From Diaporthe sp. PMI_573 (lineage: Eukaryota; Ascomycota; Sordariomycetes; Diaporthales; Diaporthaceae), in NCBI GenBank assembly GCA_021399435.1, contig JAJTUP010000001.1, positions 806,001 to 870,000 of the forward strand: a DNA stretch of 64,000 bases, read 5' to 3'. Each line of letters opens with the position of its first letter. Position 1 is the stretch's first letter. Positions 22,225-33,600 of the stretch are shown piece after piece. The position numbers and the translations under genes were made by a program. The notes under the pieces were generated by a model. It was not told the DNA's origin. It saw only the letters and a list, made by a program, of their open reading frames with translations, and searched no databases.

Positions 22225-24842
22225 ATGGACAAGTCGAGCACTCCTGGCGCCGGTGGAGGTGATCAGGCCACTTCCGGGGAGCCTCAGTACATTCGATCCC
22301 GAGTGCAGAGCGCTTGTGACGGCTGCAAAGCACGGAAAGGTAGGTAACTTCCGATCAGCCAGTCCTTGCCGGTCCTGTCATTGGCCCGTTCTTCCTGATT
22401 TGCGGTTGAGGTTTCACAGCATGTGTGTGGACGGATGTGCACTTCCGTTTTGCCTGTTCTCTGCACCGTCGCTATGTGCGCCACGGTGATCTCCGTGTAC
22501 ATGTCTCATATACCTACTTTTGATTTGTTTACCGAATTCTCGGTATTCAGTTCTTGAACTGTCGCCGTCTCCTTAGGTCCTACCAGTCCTCGACTCTGCT
22601 AATACCCCATGCAATGCAGTGAAATGTGACGGTAAACTGCCATGTAGTTATTGCACACGTCGTCAGAGACCTCACGCCTGCAAATACTCACCTCCGAGAG
22701 AGCGCCGCCGGCCGCGGCCGCGGAACCAACTTCAACCCAGGACACCAAGCATCCACTCTCCGTCTGTCTCCATCAACGGCAACAACCGTAGCCAGGGGAC
22801 ACCACACTCACTGGACTTCGAGCACACGAGCATCACGGCTGCAACAAACCATGCTGTCTTGCCGACGCCCCCGGTAAAGCCCGGCTCCACAGCAGGGCAC
22901 GCTGCCCACCGGAGAAGTAGCGAGACCGCCGTGACGGACGACCACGAGGAGGCCGAAGTGCCTCGAGAAGCAAGGCTTCTCTGCGACGCTCAGGGCAAGC
23001 TGATCTTCATCGGCGACTGCGCCCCGCTGTCGTTCTTCCAGACCGTCCGCCAGCTCGTAACCACCCGGGTCGACCAGAATGCCTTTGCGCCGCAGACGAG
23101 TCGCTACTCGGTTCTTGAGAATGCAGTTTCCAGGTCATCGTTTCTGTCAGGCGCCTCGTCGCCTCCAGAGGTCAAGACCGAGGACCTGCCTGCCATCATC
23201 TCGACATATCTCTCCGTCACTTCCGGCATGGCCGACCTCTTCGTCAGCAAGTCGCGCCTGATGGAGGATATGACTATCTGGGCGTCGAACCACCAGGCAG
23301 GAAACCGCATCAACGACGTGTCCTCGGCGGTGAGTTACCTCGTGGTCGCCATCGGCATGCAACAGACCAACGAGGAGACGGCACAGCTGTACTTCGAGTA
23401 CGCCCGCGATCAGGCGCTGGCCAACCTGAACGGCAATCTCAGCGTCGACACGGTGCAGGCATTCATCCTGGTGACCCTGTACATGCTGTGCGCGTGCCAG
23501 ATCAACGGCGCCTTCCTGTTCTTCGGCATCGCGGTCCGCGCGGCATACTCCATCGGCGTGCACCGCACTGAGGTCAACAGCCGGTTCGGGTCCGAGACGC
23601 ACAGGCAGCGGGACAGGCTGTGGAAGAGCCTGCGCATCGTGGACCTGTTCCTCAGCACGTCCATGGGCCGGCCGCCGAGCACGAGCGATGTCGACTGCAC
23701 CGTGTCTTACCGGCAAGTCGATGATGACGGGCAGGAGGTTTTTGACATCCTCAACGCCTCTGTACAGATCTTTCTGATCCTCGAGGGCGTTGTGGTGGAG
23801 GTATACTCGAGGCGGAAAATCTCCCTCCAACTAACCGAGGGAATTTCTCGTCAGCTCAGGGATTTTTCAGTGAGGTGGTTGCAGCAGCTCAAAAGTGTGG
23901 TGTCGTCCCCGAGTGAGCAGAATTCAGCTGAGGTCAACGGGGCATGTCAGGTCTTGGCGTCGTACTATTACGCTGTGATGCTGGTTTCGAGGCCATTCTT
24001 GATGTACGAGCTGTACAGGCGTTTATCTCCTGACACATCTTCTGCCTACGGAAGGGCAGGGTTGATGTCCGGAAAGTCAAAGCTGGCTGATGCTTGCATC
24101 GATGCTGCCAGCTTGATGGTTGACCAGATCTTGGACCTCGTGGAGAAGGGGCTTGTCTCTGGAAGACGGCCGGTGCTTGTGTAAGTTCACACACTGAGGG
24201 CACTCAATGTCCGGCCAAATGTCGTGGCTAATTGTTCTCTCTAGATCATGGCTATTTGCAGGGTCCCTCGTGCTGGGCGCTGGTCTTCTTGGTGGCTTCG
24301 GCCGTATCCTCGAGAAATACGCACGAATGTCCGTGACGGCCCTCGATCATTTCGCAAAGATCGACGCGCATGCAGCGCAGTACTCCATGATATCGAAATC
24401 TCTTCTCACCACAGCTGTGGAATACCTCGAGAAGAAGGAAGTCCAAGAGCGACTGCAGAGGACTGAGAGCTCGGCCCAGTTATTCGGGCTCATTCCCAAC
24501 GAGGCCAGGGATGGGGACAGCATCAGCGCCCGGAGATCGCCCGAGGCTTTGCGCAAGGTGTCCAGCCCCGTGAGGATGGGCCACCAGAGAGATCTGAACC
24601 CCGAACCGACGCCGCAAAATCATCCGACGCCGCATTTCGGCATGGGCAGCGTGGCATCGCCGTCTTTGTTCAGCGACCTGGATCCGGCCTTCCTGACCAT
24701 GTCGAATAGCCTGCCTCGAACCCCTGACCTGTCTCTTCTGAGTGGTGCATTCGAGGGGGACGACTCATTCGGCGGATTGAACCTATTCCCACTGTTGGAT
24801 ACCGGGGGAGGAGGGCACATCGATCTAGCACACTACTTATAG
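22225..24842 (+). CDS. Zn(II)2Cys6 transcription factor with fungal-specific domain
   Basis: Exons 22225-22339, 22620-24180 and 24245-24842 (757 residues). The 280-bp first intron falls inside the zinc cluster (C-D-G-C-K-A-R-K | V-K-C-D-G-K-L-P-C-S-Y-C), the classical intron position of this family. The cluster spacing is C-x2-C-x6-C-x5-C-x2-C-x8-C. A basic Arg-rich linker follows, then the fungal_trans region with G-I-A-V-R-A-A-Y-S-I-G-V-H-R, R-D-R-L-W-K-S-L-R-I-V-D-L-F-L-S, and M-G-R-P-P-S. The C-terminus is acidic and Phe/Leu-rich (D-D-S-F-G-G-L-N-L-F-P-L-L-D), a likely activation tail. The second junction (GT|A, TCA) keeps the helix L-F-A-G-S-L-V-L-G-A-G in frame. Regulated genes are not evident from neighbours. 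Confidence 0.9.
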
Positions 24843-24889
24843 GCTAATTAAGACCACAGGCTCGCAAGAGCATCATGATGACCGATTCG

Positions 24890-25343
24890 CTAACTGTTTC
24901 CTTCCAACCCAACAGCCGTCGTCTCAGCGTGGCTGAACTTCCTCTTCCCCGTCCGCACTATCCTGAGCTGAGACTTGCAATTCGGATCTGGGCAAGCTAT
25001 CAAGGCGTCTGAGGTCATCCAGTCATTGGAGTGTGTTACACGCTGCTTCGCTGCCAGAAGTGGAAGAACGGAAGCTGACCCATTTGTCAGTCGACCCAGG
25101 CGGGTATCCATGTGTCTGGCCTGTCATCATCTTCCATGCGTCCCACTCACCTAGACTGTAGATGCTGATGCCCTGCCCGGGAGGTAGGTACATCATCTCT
25201 CCCTCCAGCGTGAAGTAATCTCCCTCCTTAGCACCGCACATGATCCTCTCCCCGGGTGGGCACACCACCTGGACCCGCAGGTCGTACAGCTCGAAGGAGT
25301 CATCGGCCTTTCCGGAACTCACTGCGGCAGTCATTGGCGACAT
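24890..25343 (-). CDS. TIGR04076-like small protein
   Basis: Exons 25343-25151 and 25074-24890 on the minus strand (76-bp intron, GTGAGT...TCAG); 125 residues. The sequence has the features I associate with the TIGR04076 family: F-E-L-Y-D-L-R-V-Q-V-V-C, M-C-G-A-K-E-G-D-Y-F, L-P-P-G-Q-G-I-S-I-Y-S-L, then after the splice L-P-L-L-A-A-K-Q-R, and A-C-P-D-P-N-C-K-S near the end, suggestive of metal-binding Cys residues. The function of the family is not established. The unspliced first frame would end in unrelated sequence, whereas the spliced form gives a continuous family-like protein. Confidence 0.82.
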
Positions 25344-26578
25344 TTTTGTTTAATATGGTTCAGGCGCTGTTGTCGTCCCTGGCGAGCTGCTGAGCGCGTT
25401 GCTTCCGGTCCTCGGACCTCTCTCTGCTTGCTTGTTGCATTATGTCAGCTTCCGAGGTTCCGTAGTTTCACCCGTCATCCGACAACCTTCGGCGTAGCAT
25501 TTTCTGTTCAAACACATCGCACAAGAGAGCAAATTTTAGGATTGTTAGACGAAAATTATCTAACTGTTGACCGCGGTACCTATATCACTCACCGTAGATA
25601 TCGAGCTCTCAGCACCTCACGGTATTCGGATGTTAGAGCGCCATCCCCGGCACACCATCCAGGCTCATCCATCATTGAGCAGGTACAATTGATGTTCATG
25701 CGCGGTAGCAATGGGCTTGTTAATTGAAAGGACGTACAAAAATGAGCGCCGGCAAAAAAAAAAAGTGAATCCAATGGACCCATGGCCATCCCTTGCTGCT
25801 TCCGAAGCTTCGAATTGCTTTTGTGATTCCCAAGAGTCGCTTCTCCACGGGCGTGACAACCGCGTAGCAAGTATCTGATAAACGAGGCCTTTGTTAGAAC
25901 CGCGCATCACAATAATATAAGTGACTTTGTGAGGCGAGAATAGGAGCACACTGCTGGGCGGCTGCCCAACTAGAACCAGCCTTCCTAGCGTAGCTCGCTG
26001 CCTTACCGCTAGTCTATCCTCTCCTTGTCCATGTTGGTGGTGCGAGGATCTTGGCTGAAACCAGGGTATGAAGAAGACACCAAAATGGATTACAACACAG
26101 AGTGGGGCCATGGAAAAAAAAGGGGGTCTCTACAGCCTCACTTTCCGCCAACGTTCCTCGGCAGGCATAAAACAACATGGAATACTGTGCAGCATATCGG
26201 GGCAGGGGGAGGAACGCGTTACATTCCATATTCCGCCGCGTGTTGATCTTCTTATGATGTGTACCGGCATTTTAGGTGACTTCAAGAGATCTAAAGACGG
26301 TGTGAAACTTGGTCAAATTCCCTGCCGCTCACCACTTCTAATGTTGACAGTAGATACATATAATCATGGACTGAGAGCTCAATAACATCTGTCCAGGCCA
26401 TTGTTGTTCCTCAAGCCCCGTCGCTGTGACAGGCGCAAACAGGTTGGAAACAAGTAGAAAGAAGATAAGGAAAAGGTCATAATCGTGATATAACGCCATT
26501 CCATGCCATCCGACCACATAATGCTACACATACAGTACAACATGTGTTACTCAAAAATACAACGCTTCGTGATTTGGT
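25344..26578. other. Intergenic region, no supported gene
   Basis: About 1.24 kb. Short A-runs at 25757 and 26116 and several frames under 150 codons on both strands without domains. I see nothing else. Confidence 0.35.
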
Positions 26579-27793
26579 CTATCCGAGGAATTCAGACTGC
26601 ATCGAATATCGCCTGCTCCTCGACGTGCTACTCCTCCCGTGCCGCTTGCTGCCGACGCGGACGGGGCTGGCGTGGCCGTGGCGCGAGCGGGATTGCTCAT
26701 GGCCCTGCTCCTTGCGCTTCCGGCGCGCGTACAGAGCGATATCGACGTCCTCCAATGCAAAGCTGAGCGCCTTGAGGGCGCGGTCCTTCTGCTTGTCCGT
26801 CTTGGCGGCGACGAGGTTGCGCATCGACAGGTCGAGCTCCTCGACCGCGTCGCCGAGGTCCTCGCCCATCTGGGAGCCCGAGAAGCCCTGCGAGCGCTGC
26901 AGCCGGAGGACCTCCTTGAGCGAGTGCTCCAGGTACACCATCGCCTCGTACTCGTGCTCCTCGTCCACGGCGCTGAGGACCTGGTCGATGCCGTACTGCA
27001 GGTTGTCGAGGGCCTGTTCGCGCTCGAGGCCCGTCTCCATTATCGTGTCGAATGGGTTTGTCTTTGGCCACGAGGACGGCGTGAGGAGCTCTTGTTTGTG
27101 GTGGCCGAGGTTGTTGCTTTGACTCCTCCGCCTGGATGACGTCGAGTGTCTCCTTGTGGGGTCCCCGAAACTCGAGGTGCTGCTTGGAGGGCTGTAGATG
27201 CCGGAGGGTTGGATGGGAATAGGACTGAGGACGCTGCTGTGACGGCTAGACATGCTCCTCGGACTGCTTGAACCCCTTGATGGTGAATCACTGGATTGAA
27301 CTCTGGAGAGATCGAGAGAAGGCCGCGTTAGTGACTTGTCCTTTTGCTTGTCTTTACCCTCGTTCTTCTCCTTGTCCTTGTCGTCTCCCTTGTCTCCTCC
27401 AATCTTAGAGAATCGAATCTCCGCAAGGAGGTCGTTCAGACCTTTAGCTGTCTGGTTGGCCTCCTTCCCTAAGTCAAGCAGGTTCATCTCGGCGCCAGGC
27501 GTCGATGCATACTCGAGAAGCTGTGACTTGGTGGCGTGACGTGGGTAATTCTTGCGCAGAATACGAAAGGCCTCTCGCCTCTGCTTCTCGGCTCGCTTTA
27601 CAAAGTCGGCATGAGGCTTGCTCAGGGACTGGCCTTCGCAGTTGGATTTCGTTTGATCTAAGGTGATTTGTAGGTTGTCGACATCTCGGTAAACTTGACG
27701 CACGTTACGTTCGTAGTCCCGACCTTTGAGATATGGTGTCTTCAACATATCCTTCACTATCATCGCCGCCACACCATACACAAGTCCCTCCAT
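26579..27793 (-). CDS. Uncharacterised protein with Ser-rich linker and basic tail
   Basis: Single-exon frame of 404 residues from an ATG at 27793. The upstream open frame to 28039 is unlike protein, and M-E-G-L-V-Y-G-V-A-A-M-I-V-K is a plausible helical start. Residues 1-130 are helical (Y-E-R-N-V-R-Q-V-Y-R-D-V-D-N-L-Q). A Lys/Asp/Glu repeat (K-G-D-D-K-D-K-E-K-N-E-G-K-D-K) and a long Ser/Pro/Arg linker follow, then a second helical region with many acidic residues (D-N-L-Q-Y-G-I-D-Q-V-L-S-A-V-D-E-E) and a basic C-tail (S-K-R-H-G-R-S-S-T-S-R-S-R-R-Y). I recognise no catalytic domain. It may be a scaffold or cytoskeletal-associated protein, but that is a guess. High GC3 in the 3' half produces long antisense frames, which I reject. 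Confidence 0.72.
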   Translation of the reverse strand: MEGLVYGVAAMIVKDMLKTPYLKGRDYERNVRQVYRDVDNLQITLDQTKSNCEGQSLSKPHADFVKRAEKQRREAFRILRKNYPRHATKSQLLEYASTPGAEMNLLDLGKEANQTAKGLNDLLAEIRFSKIGGDKGDDKDKEKNEGKDKQKDKSLTRPSLDLSRVQSSDSPSRGSSSPRSMSSRHSSVLSPIPIQPSGIYSPPSSTSSFGDPTRRHSTSSRRRSQSNNLGHHKQELLTPSSWPKTNPFDTIMETGLEREQALDNLQYGIDQVLSAVDEEHEYEAMVYLEHSLKEVLRLQRSQGFSGSQMGEDLGDAVEELDLSMRNLVAAKTDKQKDRALKALSFALEDVDIALYARRKRKEQGHEQSRSRHGHASPVRVGSKRHGRSSTSRSRRYSMQSEFLG

Positions 27794-30700
27794 CTTGAAG
27801 TCGTGGGCTGAAGGACAGTATAAAGTGTTGTAAAGATCCGGCTGGCACCAGCAACATGGAAGGCAGTCAAATGAGGAATAGTGTGTTGCTGAATTGCGGG
27901 TAGGTAAGTGATGGGAGGAAACATCCGAGTCAAGATAAAGACGTCCCGAGAAACAATACAGACACCAGGAGAGACTGGCGGGATTTAACCTGTCCTGGAA
28001 GGGTGGCTGACGCTTGCACCGGCGTCGCGGCCATGACAAGGAAGCGTTGTTTGGACAAGTCGGACTGCCACAGCAACGTTGGTGACGTCGGAGGTACTGG
28101 GAGTCGCAGAATTCCCGTTTTCAGCTAGACAGGATATCCCAAGCCTGAGCCTAGGAACAGCCGCAAGAGCCCGAGTGTGCGACTCAGGCTTCTTCCCTGC
28201 GCACCGTCGATTGGGCACCATCATCAACGATTATTCATGCTGTGCTGCCGCCGTTGACAGTACTGGGCCACGTGCCTAGTGTCAGAGAGACGTCTAAACC
28301 ATGCGCTCCATCTGTTCCGTGTGTTCTGGCCCTCACATCGATCTGGGGAGAGCCCCGTCCGGCGGGCAGTGCTTTGAGATAGGGAGATTGGGCAAGGCGT
28401 GACATCATCAACCTTATGCTTCGGAGTGATCCTGAGGCTCCCAGCCGCTAAGTGTAAAGGGGTTCAGCCGAATGGAGCTGGGCGTGGACGTTGCATAGTT
28501 AGAGCAATCGAAACAAAATAAAGTTTAGGGGGACTTCCGGAGTGGCTTTCTAGTCGCCAGAGGTTATAAGTGTTGCGGAGAATCTGCGGCTCGCCTCGAC
28601 GGCGTCAGTTCACCGTCTAATGTACACTCCGTGCCGGCTCGGCGGAATGATACCCTACTCCAGCCGCGCGGTGATCAGGCACCCATCACGCGACTACAGA
28701 CAGGGAGAGGGACACTACAGGGTACCCGCAACGAAGTCATCCTGCGTGCAGATGATATCACCTGGCATATATGCGCTGGTCCTGATTCAAAGACACAGTA
28801 CCATCTCAGATCATCTCACCGTTACTCACCGTCACTGCGCCTGTCGCGGGTTTGCGACTGTGTCGACTGATTGTGAGCTTCCACCCTCACATGCAAACAA
28901 CAGGTCTGCGGCCTCTGAGGTTCGAATACGATTCAGCGCATTGTCATCTGTCAATTTCGCAGGTCCACATGAGTGGTTTCGGGAACAACATATGCTTTCA
29001 GGAGACAGGGCCCTGACGAGTGCCGACAGCGATCAACAACATGGAATCCCCTATCACAAGCATGGGCTCGGCCCGCACAAAGTAGACATTCCGCAACGGC
29101 AAACGTACTACTGACCAACAGAACCCTCAAATTCAACCCTTGACTTTGAGAGTCCACGCACTTCGCCGGCGTACCCTACCAACCTACTTGCAGCTCCGCG
29201 AGCCCTGGTCGCTGTCTTCCGGACAACGCAAGGGTCCACACTGCTGCCGTGGGCCTCTCGATCGCCCGATGATCGTCCGCTGTGATATATCATTTCTATC
29301 GGAAGCACCAATCTGAGAATCAAGATTGATTCAGAAACTCTCCCCTCTCGAAAAGGGGGGCCACCGATTCGAAGTGGATTCAAAGTGGTCTCATCACAAG
29401 GCAACATGCTGTACTGCGTGTACGTGTACACCACAAATCATGATTCTCATCGGCAGAGTCTTGGTTCATCCCACCGATATTTTCGTTGTTTTCTGCAGGG
29501 TTTCACCACTGCTGTCGACAAGTGTTGTGACAACTGGCTTAGGACTCTGACGGCTAGATAGCTACAAGTGGTATACCGCGGAAGTGTCGGATGGTCTTGT
29601 CAGGCGTCCTCCTGATGGACGGGAGAGATCTGGATCATTCCAGAAAGTCAAAAGGCTTACCGTCCCAAGGACCTGCATCCGGGGTACATGATTGCCTCGG
29701 GCTGGCATGCCTCAAGAATCTGGGGAGAGTTTACTCCGCAGTATGCATCATTCATCCCTGCGCCGCTCACCTAGTGACTTGCTCACCTCCACATGATTGA
29801 ATCTTACACTTCTGCCAAGAATATCCCTTCATATCGAGGAAGTCTTGAGTTAAGAACGCTGCGTCTTAAGTTTTCGCTGCTACTTGATCACAGGTTTGAG
29901 CGGTCAGTTAACATCGCCCTTCAATCTCCTTTCTGCCTTGCACAATGAACGAGCGCAGAGCCAAATCGGCTGTCGGCCAACTCGGCAATAACCGCGGAGT
30001 TTTCTGGATAGAACTTGCTTTTGAATATGTCACGGTATTTGAAGGATAGTGTCCGAGAGTGGTCGCAGATCCATAGTTCCAGACCGTCAGGAGGTTGTAG
30101 CCGCCGTGAAGGTCTCGGGAAATATGTTGCAGTGCGTCACAAGCGCGCAAACGGTGCTGGAACCACCCAACCCTCTCACCGCTCCTTGCATCTCACCAGC
30201 CATCGAGTGCGTATTCAGTAACAGACGTTGCCTCACAGTTGCACCTTCAGGATTGCGTCATGGCACACAAGGTGGTGCAACCTTCGTGCCTGATGTCCAC
30301 TCGCTGCGCGGCAGCTAAAGCCCACAGCTGGCAGAGACACTCTGTCTCTGACGTGTGAGTGTTCGCCAATCTTCAATCTGAAATGCTGGCCATGCGATTG
30401 GTGTCTGCTGCTCGTAGCTGTGCCCACTCGGGCCTTGAGGTCAAACAATGGGCCTACTCGCCGCCCGTACGAAAACGCTCAGTAACACGGGGGCAGAATA
30501 AAGAGGTCGAAAAACTTCGCAGAACTTCGAATAGAATAGTCAATTTTCCAACGACAGATGTTGAGTGATATCTCAGCTCTGTCCATCCCGACGATCTGTC
30601 GCTCCTGACCAGACGGTTTTTTTTTTTTCGTTATATCGTAAATGCCTATATCTCGTTTGATTTCTAAAATACAATATTGAGATATCCCACGAGCTCTTTT

Positions 30701-31451
30701 AACTCTCAGCTTTAGATGCTTAGTTACAGGTGAAATCTAATGAAATCTGATCTGTTATTACAACCACTCAATATTTTTCTCATCCATTACTCCTTTAACA
30801 GCTGCTCGAGCAAGAGCCAACGTTTGGTGACAAGTTCTCATGCTTAACAGCATCATTGCCAATGCTGAGGGTCGCTCCAGCCTGCTAACATTAGAAAGTC
30901 ACTGAAACCGGTAATCGTGCCAAAAGGTTGCCTTGGAACCACTCAAGCACACAAGCCAACCAACGCTGCTATGACTCATCAATGATCTGTACTGATAAAC
31001 CTGGAGACTCCGCTACATTCAGGTCGCCATCTGCCGTGCATGGCCGTCCTTCTAGCCGTAGGCTACAGTAAGAGAGACTGCATCTAATTGTCCAGATCTC
31101 TATTTCTTTGGCGTATATGCTGGTATTCTTTTCTGTTACTCTCTCTTATTATCGGATTCAGGTACCAATTATCGTTGACAACGTTTCCGAGGGCAAGACG
31201 CATTCGTGGCCGGACTCTAACACTCGATCTCTAATATCGAGTCCATTCCAGATTACGATCTGTCGCGGCTTAGAATTTGGACACCGTTCTTGGCAAGATA
31301 CAGCCAACTTGTGGGGTAAAAGATCACTTGGCCATCGGAAGCCGACGGCGTTGCAAAGAAAAGCATCCCGAGAGAATCAATCCCACAGCAGGCTGCGATA
31401 CGCAGTAGCGTTCCACGAAGAGGGATAAGTGGCTTCTATAATCCCACTGGT
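27794..31451. other. Gene-poor 3.7-kb region
   Basis: No convincing gene. The longest frames (164 aa at 28620-29114 plus; 108 aa at 29108-29434 minus) have no motif, repeat or splice continuation. A T-run at about 30616-30628 starts an AT-rich stretch to about 30800. This region could hide non-coding RNA or eroded elements that I cannot recognise. Confidence 0.35.
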
Positions 31452-32888
31452 ATGTCTCAAGAGGATCAGTATTCTCTGAATGCCTCTGTAGAAAGAGAAT
31501 ATGTCATTGTGATCAAAAGTAAAACTGACGAACAAATCAAAGGCCAATTTACGACAACAGAAGAAATGGAGCAACTCGGAGACAATCACTTGGTACCATG
31601 GGAAGATTGGGGCGATATCGACGACGAAGACGATGTCACTGAGCTGACTGAAGGCGTTGACGCTTATTCCGTTCGTGACTTCCCCGGCCCTCCGCCCTAT
31701 CCACTGTCTCTTGGGGATGTCGTCAGTGGCAATGGAAAATCCTATCGAATCGAGCACAAACTCGGCCACGGCTCCTTCTCAACAGTCTGGCTAGCTTTTG
31801 AAGTGGAGTCCCACACAGCTGTGGCTCTGAAAATCAGCCGGACGCTGACTACAGCTGGAGAGGTTGAGTACCGTGCCCACCAGGAAATACGGAAGGCAAT
31901 ACCAGATGCGATCGACCATCACCTGGTTACAAGCTCCTCAGCCTTCTCGTTACCCGGCCGAACAGCTTCTGATTCACACTTTGTAATGGTTCTTCCAGTA
32001 CTAGGACCCAATCTTTCTACCCATCTAACGGCATCAAGGATATGGGGAAGGACTGTGGACGCCTCAGCTCGAATGTGCATCGCCAGGGACGTCCTGCAGT
32101 CATTAGCGTATCTTCACACTCATAACTTCATACATCGCGGTATGACCCAATTTGGACCGAAAATAGTTGAATTGCAATTGACCAGTCTCACAGATGTAAA
32201 TGGCAAGAATGTCATTATGGGCGTAATACCGAATGCATTAGACCAGGGGCCTACTCCTGAGAAGCGCTACTGCCAAATTGGTCGCCCCAAGAAATGGCCT
32301 TTGCCCGATGCTGACTTCGTCTGGAAGGCAGGAGAGCTTGTTGCTCCAGTAGACTGGTCATCGGAATTAATTTCCAAGAACGCATTCCTCGGCGATTTTG
32401 GACTTACCATCCGGGCGGGTTCTATGCTGGCTGATAAAGCCCTGCCGCCTCATTCCTTCTGTGCACCGGAACTCTACCACAGGAACTACGGCCCCTCATT
32501 TGGATCTGATATGTGGGGATACACGTGTATCTTTGCGTCAGTCATCATCGGATTTAGCATTTTCGGTGGATCGGGCGCATTGGGAACTCTGGATCAAATG
32601 GTGGGTATGCTGGGTCCTCTGCCTCAGCAGTGGGAGAACAGCTATACCTGGCGTAAGGACGACACGCATCCCGGATTGTATGACCCGTCAAGAATCCCCA
32701 CAGACTCCCTAGGGGCAATGATAGACCGCTGCAGGGAGGACCTGGTGGGTACGCGGGAGCGGGATCTCATCTTGGATGTGTTGGAGAAGGGCTTCCGGTA
32801 CGAACCTTCGGAGAGATTGACTTCAGAGCAACTCCTTAACGATGCGTCGTTCTTGGAACTGATGTCAATTCATGGCGTCGACTTGTAA
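31452..32888 (+). CDS. SRPK-like serine/threonine kinase
   Basis: The frame is open for 478 codons, but 32140-32193 is best read as a 54-bp stopless intron (GTATGA donor, CACAG acceptor), giving exons 31452-32139 and 32194-32888 and 460 residues. Motifs: L-G-H-G-S-F-S-T-V-W-L-A glycine loop, V-A-L-K-I-S anchoring Lys, then after splicing F-I-H-R-D-V-N-G-K-N-V-I-M as catalytic loop, F-L-G-D-F-G-L and C-A-P-E-L-Y. Without splicing the HRD motif is destroyed. The split kinase domain with an acidic N-terminus (W-E-D-W-G-D-I-D-D-E-D-D) is SRPK-like. The usual Lys two residues after the catalytic Asp is Asn here (H-R-D-V-N), so activity may be reduced. SRPKs phosphorylate SR-type proteins; the substrate here is unknown. 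Confidence 0.84.
   Translation: MSQEDQYSLNASVEREYVIVIKSKTDEQIKGQFTTTEEMEQLGDNHLVPWEDWGDIDDEDDVTELTEGVDAYSVRDFPGPPPYPLSLGDVVSGNGKSYRIEHKLGHGSFSTVWLAFEVESHTAVALKISRTLTTAGEVEYRAHQEIRKAIPDAIDHHLVTSSSAFSLPGRTASDSHFVMVLPVLGPNLSTHLTASRIWGRTVDASARMCIARDVLQSLAYLHTHNFIHRGMTQFGPKIVELQLTSLTDVNGKNVIMGVIPNALDQGPTPEKRYCQIGRPKKWPLPDADFVWKAGELVAPVDWSSELISKNAFLGDFGLTIRAGSMLADKALPPHSFCAPELYHRNYGPSFGSDMWGYTCIFASVIIGFSIFGGSGALGTLDQMVGMLGPLPQQWENSYTWRKDDTHPGLYDPSRIPTDSLGAMIDRCREDLVGTRERDLILDVLEKGFRYEPSERLTSEQLLNDASFLELMSIHGVDL
32140..32193 (+). other. Stopless 54-bp intron that interrupts the HRD motif
   Basis: GTATGA donor, a TTGAC-containing branch region and a CACAG acceptor; 54 bp with no in-frame stop. Removing it joins I-H-R to D-V-N-G-K-N, the expected catalytic loop. 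Confidence 0.75.
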
Positions 32889-33600
32889 CCGCAGGCTAAG
32901 TGGGTTGACGGCAAATACGTTAGCACGACCTACGAGGGACCATGGGTGAAACTCGGTGCTGAGGCTGCTCCAACATGGGATTGGCGAAATGAACAAGTGA
33001 CAAACTCTTGATGTTCATTATCCCAATGGAATGCCTGGTGTTATTTATCCACGCAGTCTGCTTGCTTCATACAGAGAGCATGGATTCATACCATGAAAGC
33101 TTTCTGGGTTTGGCGCAACGAGTCAAAGAGTGCGATAAGAGAAGCCCTACTATTCAAGCTTTAAATAGGCCATTAAATATTAGTTAAATCTTTTAACTAT
33201 TTTACCTTCTATTAAAGTTAGTAGCTGTGTATTTAAATATAGGCTATAGTCTCTATAGGCTTCTTTAGTAAGAATCTTCTTAAAAGCTTATTTTCATATT
33301 TTCTTTAGAGAATTTTATGACTTTTTATTATTTTTCTTCTCTATCATAGTATGCTGAAAAGACCATATTGTTACGGAAGCTTTAGAATTCCGGAATGCAG
33401 ATTCTCCTTAAACTATCTATAATACAAAGCGTCGGCACTTGCGGTCATCGGTGTCGCGTCTGGCAGAAGCGATTGTACTGTGCCCTCTTCGCCAATTCCA
33501 TGTCATCAAGAAGGGAAAAGTGATGGAAATACCACACAATGCTGCTCTTCCAATAGGCCCTCCCACCAAGAGTTTCTGCAAACCCAATTCAGACACACAC
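32889..33600. repeat. Intergenic region with AT-rich, RIP-like island
   Basis: From about 33150 to 33420 the sequence is strongly AT- and TpA-rich, unlike its flanks, and has no frame. This composition resembles a repeat relic mutated by repeat-induced point mutation, a process known in filamentous ascomycetes. I cannot name the parent element, and the extent is approximate. Confidence 0.35.

Noticed and set aside
26544..27139. Two plus-strand frames of 166-192 codons
   Set aside because: Antisense to the GC-rich 3' half of the Ser-rich protein; no independent motif.
28919..28934. GGTTCGAATAC resembling a tRNA B box
   Set aside because: No matching A box at the right distance and no cloverleaf can be folded around it.
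28620..29114. 164-codon frame in the large gap
   Set aside because: Composition is random-like, with no homology I can see and no supporting splice signals.
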